Shown piece by piece: positions 37,203 to 46,410 of a stretch of 64,000 bases of DNA. This DNA comes from Ignavibacteriota bacterium (GTDB lineage: Bacteria > Bacteroidota > Ignavibacteria > Ignavibacteriales > Ignavibacteriaceae). Each line of letters starts with the position of its first letter. Within the stretch, counting starts at the first letter, position 1. The stretch lies in contig CP053446.1 in NCBI GenBank assembly GCA_013285405.1, forward strand, positions 186,001 to 250,000, written 5' to 3'. The notes under the pieces were generated by a model. It was not told the origin of the DNA. It did no database searches and saw only the letters and a program-made list of their open reading frames with translations. Made by a program: the position numbers and the translations under genes.

Positions 37203-37596
37203 ATTTAATATTATTTAATTTGAAAATAGCAAAAGAAACAAGACCAATAAAAAAACTGATAAACATAATTAAATATAGAATATGACTTTGATGACTTTTC
37301 TTTTGAATTGAATCTGTTGTTAGTGGGACTTCCTTTTTTTTAACGGTATAATCATACATTTTTTTTGCTTGTAAAGTTATAGTCTTTTGCATAATGTGAA
37401 ATCTTATAAATCCTAAAATAAAAGTAATTGAAAAGGCTCCCCACGAGATATATAACGGAAGAGTATAATTATAAGTAATATTTTTTTCTATGGTTTGTAT
37501 ACTAAAAGCAATAATACCAATCGCAAAAACAATCAATATATGATTTAGTTTCCAACCTTGTTCATTAAAGATTTTTGCTATTTCGTTATAATCCAA
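37201..37596 (-). CDS. Small membrane protein, unknown function
   Basis: The 131-residue protein has three likely membrane helices (about 20-37 LIVFAIGIIAFSIQT, 48-66 LYISWGAFSITFILGFI, 107-125 LYLIMFISFFIGLVSFAIF) with a charged loop between the second and third. I do not recognise the family. It sits directly beside the 35-base repeat end and before a broken lipoprotein gene, in the accessory island. Confidence 0.65.
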   Translation of the reverse strand: MDYNEIAKIFNEQGWKLNHILIVFAIGIIAFSIQTIEKNITYNYTLPLYISWGAFSITFILGFIRFHIMQKTITLQAKKMYDYTVKKKEVPLTTDSIQKKSHQSHILYLIMFISFFIGLVSFAIFKLNNIK

Positions 37597-37613
37597 TTCA
37601 AACCTTTTGAGTT

Positions 37614-37940
37614 TTAATAAATATCAATCTCTATTTCGTCACCGTTAGAATTTGTTCCAACTGCATGTCTATTTACAATTATAGCACCAGTAAGAGACAT
37701 CTGTCCACCGTTTGGCCAATCAACATATTCAAATTCACCACCGCTCACACTTACTTGAACATCATATGTCCCCGAAGGTGTTGTAACAGATGCACCATAA
37801 ATACCATCTTGAAATTCATCTTCTTGTTTTTCGATGGATGAGCCTTCTTAATTATAGTTGTTTTTATTGTCACAACTACTTATTGCTATTGAAAGAAATA
37901 ATACAAGAAGAAGAAAACCTTTACCTATTTTTTGTTTCAT
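37614..37940 (-). pseudogene. Lipoprotein gene interrupted by an in-frame stop
   Basis: From ATG 37940 a lipoprotein signal reads KGFLLLVLFLSIAISSC (lipobox with C23) and then DNKNNYN, followed by a TAA at 37848-37850. The same frame continues for 76 more codons to a stop at 37614-37616 and gives plausible protein (EFQDGIYGASVTTPSGTYD, VDWPNGGQMSLTGAIIVN, EIEIDIY). A ribosome site AAAGG precedes the ATG. The single TAA would need one substitution to restore a 107-residue protein, so a recent nonsense mutation or a base-call error is likely. Confidence 0.7.
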
Positions 37941-37962
37941 ATTTTCTACCTTTCTTGAAAGA

Positions 37963-37970
37963 GGCATAAC
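37963..37970. repeat. GGCATAAC core, second copy
   Basis: The same 8-base core as 36999-37006, here just upstream of the broken lipoprotein gene. With GTTATGCC at 37193-37200 it brackets the block of two minus-strand genes. Confidence 0.35.
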
Positions 37971-38159
37971 TAATAACTATTAATTATACTGCCAAAATTC
38001 TGTATAATCCTCTTTCAGCGGACAGGCATTCCGGCAGTGAGAATGTTATATTCTAACAACTTCTGCAGCCTGCTCAGTTCATTACCCGCTTAAATACTTT
38101 ATCTTAATTCAAATCAAGTTTCTTAAATTGAAAACAAAACTTATACCAGTATTATATAT

Positions 38160-38350
38160 CATAAATAAGTCCCGTACGGGACTTTATAATCTTGACGGCA
38201 TAATGCTCTATAAATATTCAGTTCCTAACGGGACTATCATAAAAAATGAGTTGATACAAATTTTTTTTGTTTTTGTCCCAGAGAGACAAAATATTTATAG
38301 AAAAAAAATAACTACCCATAAACAGAGTCCCGTATGGTACGATATAGAGA
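38160..38350. repeat. GTCCCGT...ACGGGAC repeat element
   Basis: This stretch holds AGTCCCGTACGGGACT (about 38168-38183), CCTAACGGGACT (38224-38235), GTCCCAGAGAGAC (about 38276) and AGTCCCGTATGGTAC (about 38325), spaced by AT-rich sequence with AAATATT motifs. It looks like a degenerate multi-hairpin intergenic repeat. An 86-codon frame here is not considered a gene. Bases 37971-38160 show nothing else recognisable. Confidence 0.5.
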
Positions 38351-38395
38351 TTCATTTTCAGCTTAAAAATATTTTGGATAGAATGTAAAATAAAA

Positions 38396-38420
38396 AAGGT
38401 CACAATTTGTTTGTGACCTT
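38396..38420 (-). terminator. Rho-independent terminator after pntB
   Basis: AAGGTCACAA and TTTGTGACCTT form a stem of about 10 pairs with a short loop. On the minus strand a T-rich run follows. It ends the transhydrogenase operon. Confidence 0.75.
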
Positions 38421-38428
38421 AACAGCAA

Positions 38429-38527
38429 AAAGATGACATCTTTAATTAATTCGAATAGGACTAAACTAAAATGGTAATCGTTATAAGAACAAAACATTTA
38501 TATTCTTAACAAAAAGATGTCATCTTT
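38429..38527. repeat. Two copies of the palindrome AAAGATG-W-CATCTTT
   Basis: AAAGATGACATCTTT (38429-38443) and AAAGATGTCATCTTT (38513-38527) lie 84 bases apart between the terminator and the pntB stop. Each is a perfect 7-base-arm palindrome. They may bind a regulator or be repeat debris. Confidence 0.55.
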
Positions 38528-38537
38528 AAACTCATTA

Positions 38538-39938
38538 CTAACCTGCGTGTGCACCGGATAACTGTTTCACCAAATCTCCAATCACAGCTTTTGCATCACC
38601 GAAAAGCATAAAAGTATGATCAGCGAAATAAAGTTCATTTTCAATTCCGGCAAAACCAGGATTCATCGAACGCTTAATTGCAAAACACATCTTTGCTTTA
38701 TCTGCATCAATTATCGGCATTCCATATATCGGACTGGTTTTATCCGATCTTGCTGCGGGATTCACAACATCATTCGCACCAACAACAATAACAACATCAA
38801 CCTGCGGCATATCAGAATTAATATCATCCATTTCAACTAACTGTTCATACGGAATTTTTGCTTCAGCAAGAAGTACGTTCATATGACCGGGCATTCTTCC
38901 AGCAACAGGATGAATTGCAAACTTTACATCAACTCCCTGCTTTGTAAGAAGATCATAAAGTTCTCTGATACGATATTGTGCCTGTGCAACAGCCATTCCA
39001 TAACCTGGAACTATTACAACTTTGCTTGCCTGTTCTAATATCTGTGCTGCACCTTCAGGAGTTTCCTGTTTCGCAGATCTTGTTTCAACTCCTGTTTTTG
39101 AAGACTGTACCTGACCGAAAGCACCAAATAAAACATTTGTAAATGATCGATTCATTGCTTTGCACATTATAATTGAAAGTATCAGACCTGATGAACCATC
39201 GAGTGCACCGGCTGTAACCAATAATTTATTATCAAGAACAAATCCCATTGCAACAGCAGATAATCCAGCATAAGAATTTAAAAGTGAAATGACAGTTGGC
39301 ATATCAGCACCACCGATTGGAATTATCAGCAGCACACCAAACAATAATGCAAGTATGATAATTACAGGAAAAATGTAAGTATATTCAACTGGATTTATAA
39401 CAAGAAGAATCCCTCCTATTACTGCGATAGCGAGAAGACTCAGATTAATAAAATTTTGTCCTTTGTAAGTAATTGGTCTTTGAGGAATCCATTTTACTTC
39501 CTGAAGTTTTCCTGTTGCCATCAAACTTCCGGTGAATGTGAGATAACCAAGAATAATTTCAGCTATGATTGCAATCATTCTGAAAGTCGTTAAATTCTCC
39601 GGACCTTCGGAAAGCCATAAATAATATTTTGCGGTTCCGACTAAACCTGCAGCAAGCCCACCAAATGAGTGTGATAAAGCAGTTCGCTGCGGAACAGCAG
39701 TCAATGGAACTTTTGATAACGGTACACCAACGATAAAACCTAAAATTATTGCATAACTTATCCAATCCCAGTTAACAATACCGGGTTCAAGAGCAGTGCT
39801 TACAATTGCAATAATCATTGCAGCAACACCGGCAAATACACCATGTCTTGCAGTTTTTGGATCTTTCATCCAGTTAAGTGAAAAAATAAAAAGCGCAGTC
39901 GAAAGAATATATGCGATATGAATAATTGAATAAATCAT
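38538..39938 (-). CDS. pntB: NAD(P) transhydrogenase subunit beta
   Basis: The 466-residue protein has about eight membrane helices in its first 270 residues and an NADP-binding domain III with VVIVPGYGMAVAQAQ, HPVAGRMPGHMNVLLAEA, VIVVGANDVVNPAA and GFAGIENELYF. With PntA it couples proton flow to hydride transfer between NADH and NADP+. Its ATG overlaps the pntAb stop by four bases. Confidence 0.95.
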   Translation of the reverse strand: MIYSIIHIAYILSTALFIFSLNWMKDPKTARHGVFAGVAAMIIAIVSTALEPGIVNWDWISYAIILGFIVGVPLSKVPLTAVPQRTALSHSFGGLAAGLVGTAKYYLWLSEGPENLTTFRMIAIIAEIILGYLTFTGSLMATGKLQEVKWIPQRPITYKGQNFINLSLLAIAVIGGILLVINPVEYTYIFPVIIILALLFGVLLIIPIGGADMPTVISLLNSYAGLSAVAMGFVLDNKLLVTAGALDGSSGLILSIIMCKAMNRSFTNVLFGAFGQVQSSKTGVETRSAKQETPEGAAQILEQASKVVIVPGYGMAVAQAQYRIRELYDLLTKQGVDVKFAIHPVAGRMPGHMNVLLAEAKIPYEQLVEMDDINSDMPQVDVVIVVGANDVVNPAARSDKTSPIYGMPIIDADKAKMCFAIKRSMNPGFAGIENELYFADHTFMLFGDAKAVIGDLVKQLSGAHAG

Positions 39939-40336
39939 GACTTCTTCGTCTCCTTCGACTTAAACATCTTGAGCATTCTGTCGGTTATTAAAAATCCGCT
40001 GACAATATTTGTCATAGAAGCAAAGAGTGCAATTGCACCAAGTATTGTTATAAAATCGGGATAATCTCTGCCCGTAAGTATGAGGGAACCAACAACAGCA
40101 ATCGCCGAGATAGCATTTGTCAATGACATCAATGGAGTGTGAAGTAATCGTGAGACACGTGTAATTACACCAAGCCCGATAAAAGTTGCAAGCATAAACA
40201 CGAAAAGTAATCCAAGATAGTCGGGTTCTGCGTGGGTTCCTTCTGCTTCAGCAAAGGCAATCCCAGGCAATGAGCAAAGGGAAAGAAATATTTTAATCAG
40301 TAGTCTATTATTAAAAAAAAGAAATCTATTATTCAT
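39935..40336 (-). CDS. pntAb: NAD(P) transhydrogenase subunit alpha part 2
   Basis: The 133-residue protein carries the membrane part of PntA: LGLLFVFMLATFIGLGVITRVSRLLHTPLMSLTNAIS and two more helices. The first about 30 residues (LLIKIFLSLCSLPGIAFAEAEG) look like a signal peptide, longer than usual for this subunit. It lies between pntAa and pntB in one operon. Confidence 0.9.
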   Translation of the reverse strand: MNNRFLFFNNRLLIKIFLSLCSLPGIAFAEAEGTHAEPDYLGLLFVFMLATFIGLGVITRVSRLLHTPLMSLTNAISAIAVVGSLILTGRDYPDFITILGAIALFASMTNIVSGFLITDRMLKMFKSKETKKS

Positions 40337-40346
40337 ATCTCACCTA

Positions 40347-41489
40347 TTATTTAAGAAGATCTTTAATTCTTTGATTTACAACTTCTCCGTTGAGAGTAAT
40401 GAGTGCACCTTTTATAATTTCATCTTCAAGTCTCAATTCAACTTTACCTTCCTTACCGAAGTGCTGAATGAATGCCAGAATATTTTTGGAATACATTTCA
40501 CTTGAATGAGTAGGAACAAGGCTCGGAAGATTCGGTTCGCCGATTATTGTAACCCCATACTTCTTCACAATCTTACCTTTCTCGCTGACCTCACAATTTC
40601 CTCCAAACTCAACTGCCATATCAAGAACAACGCTTCCCGGTCTCATATTTTTTACCATTTCTTCAGTAACAAGTACCGGTGCTTTTTTCCCGGGAACGAG
40701 TGCAGTTGTAATGACAATATCAGCTTCTGTGATATGTTTAAAAATCAGATCTTTCTGCTTCTTCAAAAATTCCTGCGAAACTTCCTTCGCATAACCACCA
40801 GCATCCTGCATATCAGCAGCACCTTCAACTTCAATAAATTTTCCGCCAAGACTGTGCACTTCTTCTTTCACTGCTGCACGGATGTCGGAAACTTCAACAA
40901 CTGCTCCTAATCTTTTGGCTGTACCGAGTGCCTGCAATCCTGCAACTCCGGCACCCATAATTACAACTTTCGCAGGTGAAATTGTACCGGCGGCTGTCAT
41001 TAACATTGGAAAAATTTTCCCAAGATGATCTGCCGTCATAATTACACTTTTGTATCCAGCAATGTTCGCCTGTGAGCTAAGTGCATCCATTTTTTGTGCG
41101 AGTGTTGTCCTCGGAATCATATCCATCGAGATAACATTAATTTTGTTTGCAGCGCACTTTTTTGCCAGTTCAGGATGATTTAACGGATAAAGAAAAGTTA
41201 TCAAAAGTGTTCCGTCTTTCATTAAGTCAATTTCGTTTTTCCCTGCTGATGGATGATCAAGTGGGCGTTGAACTTTCAAAACTATATCTGCCGATGAATA
41301 AAGATCATTTAAGTCAACAATCTTAGCGCCGGATTTTTCATACAACGTATTTGTAAAACCGGCATTTAATCCGGCATCTTTCTCTATCTGGATCTGGAAA
41401 CCAGCTTTTATAAGTTTTGAAGCAACATCCGGGGTACACGCTACTCGATTTTCGCCAGGCAGGATCTCTTTAGGAACTGCTATTACCAT
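40347..41489 (-). CDS. pntAa: NAD(P) transhydrogenase subunit alpha part 1
   Basis: The 380-residue protein is the soluble NAD-binding domain I: VPKEILPGENRVACTPDVASKL, AGYKSVIMTADHLGKIFPMLMTAAGTI, VVIMGAGVAGLQALGTAKRLGAVVEVSDIR and the final region with EMVKNMRPGSVVLDMA. It is first in the pntAa-pntAb-pntB operon, typical of the split three-gene form. Confidence 0.94.
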   Translation of the reverse strand: MVIAVPKEILPGENRVACTPDVASKLIKAGFQIQIEKDAGLNAGFTNTLYEKSGAKIVDLNDLYSSADIVLKVQRPLDHPSAGKNEIDLMKDGTLLITFLYPLNHPELAKKCAANKINVISMDMIPRTTLAQKMDALSSQANIAGYKSVIMTADHLGKIFPMLMTAAGTISPAKVVIMGAGVAGLQALGTAKRLGAVVEVSDIRAAVKEEVHSLGGKFIEVEGAADMQDAGGYAKEVSQEFLKKQKDLIFKHITEADIVITTALVPGKKAPVLVTEEMVKNMRPGSVVLDMAVEFGGNCEVSEKGKIVKKYGVTIIGEPNLPSLVPTHSSEMYSKNILAFIQHFGKEGKVELRLEDEIIKGALITLNGEVVNQRIKDLLK

Positions 41490-41707
41490 ACCTGAAACTC
41501 CTGTGTGAATTGAAAAATATTATCTTGTGAAAATTAAGTTGATTGATTGCGAATTGCAAAAATCATCATTAACATTTTCAATAGTATCACAATTTTGAAA
41601 AAGGAGACTAGGATTAAATTCGTTGCTAATAAAATCACATAGAGTGATGATTCAGTTTAAACTGGATTTACTAAAAAAAGCTCTATTTGAATAATGTATT
41701 GTTCAGC

Positions 41708-43792
41708 TTATCTGATAAGAATCATTTTTTTAGTTTGAATAATTTCCCCTGATCGTAATTGATAGAAATAAATTCCACTGGAAAGAGAGCGCCCATCAAA
41801 CTTAACTTCATAATCTCCCGAAGGTTTTTCCCCACTTATTAAAGTTTCGATTTCATTTCCAAGTACATCAAATATTTTTAAGCTAACATATCCAGATTCT
41901 GCAATCTTAAACCGAATATTAGTAGTTGGATTAAAGGGATTTGGATAATTTTGTTCTAATAAGAAAGAAGCTGGTAGTTCTGCAAAAGAATTTTCAAGAG
42001 ATGTTGTTTTATTTACGCTTTTGTAAACACCTTCGCCACTTGTTCCTGCCAAAATATAGTCATTATCAGTAATAATTAAATTATTAAGACTCACGTTATC
42101 CAGTCCTGAATTTATTTCCTCCCAGATAATACCATTGTCTGCCGATCTAAGAACACCGGTTCCGGAAAGCAAAATGAAGAGATTACCTTCGCTGTCATCT
42201 GCAAATGATTTAACAGCGTTTCCATTACTTTTATAGATAGAGTTCCAGCTATTTCCAAAATCAGTTGAGCGATAAAAATTGCTGTCGGAAGCTGTGGCAT
42301 ACATTTCGTTTGTTTTTGTTATTCCGAAAATTACTATTCCTTCAGGAGTTGATACTAAATACTCCCAATTACCACCGTTATCAGAAGATCGAAAATATCC
42401 TGTACCTGTCTCACAAAAAATGTATCCTATATTATTAAATGTAACCGATTTTATAAATTCAGCAGGGGATGTTAGTTGAATCTCAAACCAATCATTACCG
42501 TTGTTTGAAGATTTGAATAATTTATGATTAATGATTGCATAGACAGAATTATCGAAATTAACATTTACTTGAGTAATTGCTGAATCAACCTGTAATATAA
42601 TATCCCAATAAGTTCCTGAATCAATTGATCTTAGAATAACTCCCATTAATGAACCACCACTGCTTGCAAAAATAGTCCCATTTGGCGAAGCTGTGAATGA
42701 AGTAACTGGCCCCATTGTATTTAATATAGACCAGTTTTCACCATTATCAGATGTGACAGATAATCCTGCTGGCACTGATATAGCGTAAACTTTATTTATT
42801 AGTCCCTTTTCCATGGTGCTGATTGTAGAATTATTTATCCCGCTTGAAGATTGAGACCAATTATTTCCAGAGTCAACTGAACGAAAAACCCCACTAAAAT
42901 ATGTCCCGGCAAAAAAGAAATTATTATTTTCGGCAATGGACCGAACCATACCGCTGGATTGAAGAAAGTTTAATTTAGTCCAACTTATTCCTTCATTTGT
43001 TGAACGATAAACTCCATAGCTGCCCAAATAAATATCTCCATTGCTTGAAGAAAAAATTATTCTTGCCGAATTATTTATAGTTGAGATGCTATCCCAGTTC
43101 ATTCCTTCATCTGAAGAAATATAGAAATCACCGAAATTTGAGATAGCAGCAAAATTGCCATTATGAATTAATGTCAAATCATTTATTGATTGATTGGGAG
43201 GCAAAACATTCTGCCAGGTAGCACCTGTATCCGACGATCTGTAAATTCCAGCGTCGGAAGCAACAACTATTAAATTGATATCTTTAGTAACAATTGAACG
43301 TATTCCCCAGATATCACTATTTAATGCTGTCCAATTTACTCCGTAGTCATTGGATCTGTAAATATTATTCTCATAAACAGAACCAACATAGATTGAACCG
43401 GCATCGTCTAAAGTAATAGTTGAAACCAGAAAGTCTGTCAAAGAAGATTGGGTCCAGGTTTCACCATTATCAGATGAAAAATGAATTCCATTTCCACTGC
43501 CAGCCAGAATATTTCCATTTGGTAATAGTTCAAGTGAGTAAACACTCTTATTGGAAAATTCATTTTCCAGATGGTTCCAGGTTTCACCCGCGTCCGTTGA
43601 TTTGTACATTCCGCCAAGCCATGTTCCGATTAATACGAAATCATCTTTAAAAATAAAATCATAAACAATTACTGTTCCTGGTCCAGGAGTTCTTTCCCAA
43701 TAATTTTGTGCAAATGAAGAATTAGATTGAAAACAACAAAGTAAAATTGAAGTGAGAATTACAATAGGATTAGAAGAAAAAATATTTTTCAT
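41708..43792 (-). CDS. T9SS-exported BNR-repeat propeller protein
   Basis: The 694-residue protein has a signal peptide (IVILTSILLCCFQSNSSFAQ) and about 13 BNR/Asp-box style blades, such as STDAGETWNHL, SSDNGETWTQS, SSDTGATWQN, SVDSGNNWSQS and SADNGIIWEEI. This is a photosystem-stability (Ycf48)-like or sialidase-like propeller. The C-terminal T9SS sorting domain (LEQNYPNPFNPTTNIRF to TKKMILIR) follows from about residue 612. No catalytic motif is claimed. No leader element is seen upstream. Confidence 0.87.
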   Translation of the reverse strand: MKNIFSSNPIVILTSILLCCFQSNSSFAQNYWERTPGPGTVIVYDFIFKDDFVLIGTWLGGMYKSTDAGETWNHLENEFSNKSVYSLELLPNGNILAGSGNGIHFSSDNGETWTQSSLTDFLVSTITLDDAGSIYVGSVYENNIYRSNDYGVNWTALNSDIWGIRSIVTKDINLIVVASDAGIYRSSDTGATWQNVLPPNQSINDLTLIHNGNFAAISNFGDFYISSDEGMNWDSISTINNSARIIFSSSNGDIYLGSYGVYRSTNEGISWTKLNFLQSSGMVRSIAENNNFFFAGTYFSGVFRSVDSGNNWSQSSSGINNSTISTMEKGLINKVYAISVPAGLSVTSDNGENWSILNTMGPVTSFTASPNGTIFASSGGSLMGVILRSIDSGTYWDIILQVDSAITQVNVNFDNSVYAIINHKLFKSSNNGNDWFEIQLTSPAEFIKSVTFNNIGYIFCETGTGYFRSSDNGGNWEYLVSTPEGIVIFGITKTNEMYATASDSNFYRSTDFGNSWNSIYKSNGNAVKSFADDSEGNLFILLSGTGVLRSADNGIIWEEINSGLDNVSLNNLIITDNDYILAGTSGEGVYKSVNKTTSLENSFAELPASFLLEQNYPNPFNPTTNIRFKIAESGYVSLKIFDVLGNEIETLISGEKPSGDYEVKFDGRSLSSGIYFYQLRSGEIIQTKKMILIR

Positions 43793-43892
43793 TTTAAAAC
43801 CTTTGAAATTGTTACCTCTATTTTAACTTCAATGTTTTTTCAAGTAAAGTCAAAGTTTCCTGCCCTTTATTACTTAACGATCAGCAATCAAA

Positions 43893-44930
43893 TTATATAG
43901 CCGGTTGTTCTTTCGTTAAGCAGTGAAGCGTTCCCAATCCCCAAACCAAATCAACTGAATGAATACCGATTACTTTTCTGTCAGCGAAAAAGTCCGATAA
44001 TATTCCGAGCACAATTCTGTCATTCGGATCATTGAAAGTCGGAACCAGGACAGCATAATTTGAAATGTAGAAATTTGCATAACTTGCCGGGAGTCTTTGT
44101 CCTTTGAAAATTTGAGGCGAAGGCATAGGCAGAGACACAACATTTAAATTAGAGCCATTTAATAGTTTAATATTTTGAAGACGTTCCCGATTCTCATTTA
44201 ATAAATTATAATTTTCCTCAGAAGGATTTTTTTCGGAAACAAGAACAACCGTATCTTCATTTACAAATCTGCAAAGATCGTCAATGTGTCCATGAGTATC
44301 ATCCCCAACAATTCCCTTTCCCAGCCAGATCACATTCGTAACGCCAAAATATTTCTTGAAGATTTCAAAATAATCTTGTTTTGTAAAACCAGGATTTCGG
44401 GTCTGGACTTTTTCATCGAGCAAACATTCTTCTGTTGTTATTAAAGTTCCTTTACCATTTGTATCAATAGCACCGCCTTCAAGTACAACTTGCCTGCTGT
44501 TATGTTCAGCAGCTATTCTTTTTAGTTTTAATTTTTGTGAAATGAATGCTGGAATTTTATCATCGTGTTTGTAGTCATCATACTTTGCCCAGGCATTGAA
44601 TTTAAAATCAATTACTATGACTTCATTTCTATCTTTCACAAACATTGGTCCGGAATCTCTCAGCCAGCCTCGGTCCGTTTTCTTAATGAAGAACTCCACA
44701 TTTGTCAGACCGCCATTAGAATCTTTCAAAACTTTTTCAGCTTTTAATCGATGCTCTTTTGACTGAACAAAAATTCTAACTTTTTCTCCGCGTGAAATAT
44801 ATTTTACAATCTCTGCATAGACATAAGGGATAGGAGAAAATTTTTGGGGCCAATCACTTTTGTTATATGGCCAGCCAATCCACGTTGCTTCGTGGTTGGT
44901 CCATTCAGCTAATAAATCTAATTTGTTCAA
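43893..44930 (-). CDS. aguA: Agmatine deiminase
   Basis: The 345-residue protein has the family motifs EATWIGWPYNKSDWP, RGWLRDSGPMFV, the catalytic DDTHGHIDDLCRFV and the nucleophile C337 in GTLHCLTKEQPA. It converts agmatine to N-carbamoylputrescine and ammonia, the first step of the putrescine route. aguB lies upstream on the same strand, separated by the four-helix-bundle gene at 45021. Confidence 0.94.
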   Translation of the reverse strand: MNKLDLLAEWTNHEATWIGWPYNKSDWPQKFSPIPYVYAEIVKYISRGEKVRIFVQSKEHRLKAEKVLKDSNGGLTNVEFFIKKTDRGWLRDSGPMFVKDRNEVIVIDFKFNAWAKYDDYKHDDKIPAFISQKLKLKRIAAEHNSRQVVLEGGAIDTNGKGTLITTEECLLDEKVQTRNPGFTKQDYFEIFKKYFGVTNVIWLGKGIVGDDTHGHIDDLCRFVNEDTVVLVSEKNPSEENYNLLNENRERLQNIKLLNGSNLNVVSLPMPSPQIFKGQRLPASYANFYISNYAVLVPTFNDPNDRIVLGILSDFFADRKVIGIHSVDLVWGLGTLHCLTKEQPAI

Positions 44931-44963
44931 TTTTCTATTTTAATTATTTTCAAGGATTAGTAT

Positions 44964-45018
44964 AAAAAGTCAATAGTCAAATGTCAAAATTCAAAAGACC
45001 AACTTAAAAGTAAAAACT
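44964..45018. repeat. Left flank of the four-helix-bundle element
   Basis: This reads AAAAGTCAATAGTCAAATG and onward with repeated GTCAAAA and TCAAAAG motifs. Its reverse-complement counterpart lies at 45371-45424 on the other side of the gene, so the gene is framed by inverted AT-rich low-complexity arms. Confidence 0.55.
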
Positions 45019-45020
45019 AT

Positions 45021-45368
45021 CTATTTCTTTTTAAGTTTAATAATACTGGCAGCGATTATTTTTGAGATTTCATCAGCTTCATTCAATAATGCTTTGATTT
45101 CAGATGAGCTTTTAATACCATCTCGGAATAAACAAATCCAATACTTTGTCTCGTTAGCTGATTTCAAGGCGATTTCATAATACTTAATAAATTCTCTTTT
45201 AGAGCTTGAGCTCTTTGCTTCAATAACATTGGCACCAATTGAAGTTGATGACCTTAATAGTTGGTCAATAATTGGTTTAAATTTCCTATCAACATCATTT
45301 GCAGAAATAAATTTTAAAACTCTCAAAGAAAAGGAATAACATCTAACTTTGATATCTTGATTATTCAT
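45021..45368 (-). CDS. Four-helix-bundle protein (S23 / 23S rRNA intervening-sequence family)
   Basis: The 115-residue protein has the S23 pattern: SFSLRVLKFISAND, QLLRSSTSIGANVIEAKSSSSKREFIKYYEIALKSANETKYWICLF. The family was first seen in intervening sequences of 23S rRNA and also includes the Avd-like proteins of retroelements. It sits between aguB and aguA with inverted-repeat arms on both sides, outside any rRNA gene. The biochemical role of the family is not settled. Confidence 0.88.
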   Translation of the reverse strand: MNNQDIKVRCYSFSLRVLKFISANDVDRKFKPIIDQLLRSSTSIGANVIEAKSSSSKREFIKYYEIALKSANETKYWICLFRDGIKSSSEIKALLNEADEISKIIAASIIKLKKK

Positions 45369-45370
45369 AA

Positions 45371-45424
45371 AACTTTTGAATTTTTACTTGAACTTTTAAC
45401 TTTTACCTTTTGAGTTTTGACCTT
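45371..45424. repeat. Right flank of the four-helix-bundle element
   Basis: AACTTTTGAATTTTTACTTG and onward with ACTTTTAACTTTTACC and TTTTGAGTTTTGACC, the inverted counterpart of 44964-45018. The match is in the repeated motif, not a perfect arm-to-arm copy. Confidence 0.55.
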
Positions 45425-45432
45425 GAAACATT

Positions 45433-46317
45433 TTAATCAATAGCACGCTTAGTAATGTCACCGTAAGAATCAATCCTTCTATCTCTCAGGAATGGCCAGT
45501 TATGACGAATGTATTCGATTCTTTCAGAATCAATTTCAGCGAGAATTATTTCTTCTTTATCAACTGAAGCCTGGGCTATTATCATTCCCTGCGGATCACA
45601 GACAAATGACTGTCCCCAAAATTCAATTCCGGGAGAATCACTATTTAATTTTTCCAGCCCGATTCTGTTAACCACAGCAACATAAACACCATTTGCGATA
45701 GCATGACCTCGTTGAACAGTCAGCCATGATTCATACTGTGCTTTGCCGTGTTTTTCTTTTTCATAAGGATGCCAGCCAATTGCAGTTGGATAAAATAAAA
45801 CAGCAGCACCTTGTAACGCCGTTAATCTTGCAGCTTCCGGATACCACTGATCCCAGCAAATCAAAGTTCCGATTTTTCCAAATGAAGTTTGAAAATTTTT
45901 ATAACCGAGATCTCCTGGAGCGAAATAATATTTTTCATAAAATCCGGGATCGTCAGGTATGTGCATTTTCCTGTACGTTCCCAGAATTTTTCCATCACTG
46001 TCTATTACTACAAGACTGTTGTGATAAACTCCGGAGGATCTTTTTTCAAACAACGGGACGACAACACTCACATTATTTTTTTTTGCAGCTTCGGAAATTG
46101 CATTTGTGGATGGACCGGGAATCGTTTCTGCAAGATTAAAATTTTTAATGTCTTCATTCTGACAAAAGTATTGAGATCTGAAAAGTTCAGGTAAACAAAT
46201 AACCTGTGCACCTGATTTTGCTGCTTTTTCTATCCAGTCAATTGACTTCTTTAAATTTGCTGAAGTATCATTGTTGAAACTTAACTGGACTAAACCGATT
46301 GTGAATTTGCTGCTCAT
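45433..46317 (-). CDS. aguB: N-carbamoylputrescine amidase
   Basis: The 294-residue nitrilase-family enzyme has the Glu-Lys-Cys triad at E44 (CLPELFRSQY), K117 (YRKMHIPDDPGFYEKYYF) and C154 (LICWDQWYPEAARL). The MHIPDDPGFYEKYYF segment is typical of AguB. It releases putrescine, CO2 and ammonia from N-carbamoylputrescine and so completes the AguA pathway. Confidence 0.94.
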   Translation of the reverse strand: MSSKFTIGLVQLSFNNDTSANLKKSIDWIEKAAKSGAQVICLPELFRSQYFCQNEDIKNFNLAETIPGPSTNAISEAAKKNNVSVVVPLFEKRSSGVYHNSLVVIDSDGKILGTYRKMHIPDDPGFYEKYYFAPGDLGYKNFQTSFGKIGTLICWDQWYPEAARLTALQGAAVLFYPTAIGWHPYEKEKHGKAQYESWLTVQRGHAIANGVYVAVVNRIGLEKLNSDSPGIEFWGQSFVCDPQGMIIAQASVDKEEIILAEIDSERIEYIRHNWPFLRDRRIDSYGDITKRAID

Positions 46318-46410
46318 AAATATCCTGTTTCTTTAATTTAAAATTAAAGAATTATTCACTGTGGTAAAATGAATACTAAGTTTTTCGAAATGTTTCTGAA
46401 TTAATATTAT

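Noticed and set aside
38128..38388. 86-codon frame near the pnt operon
   Set aside because: It is made of the GTCCCGT repeat element and shows no family or ribosome site.
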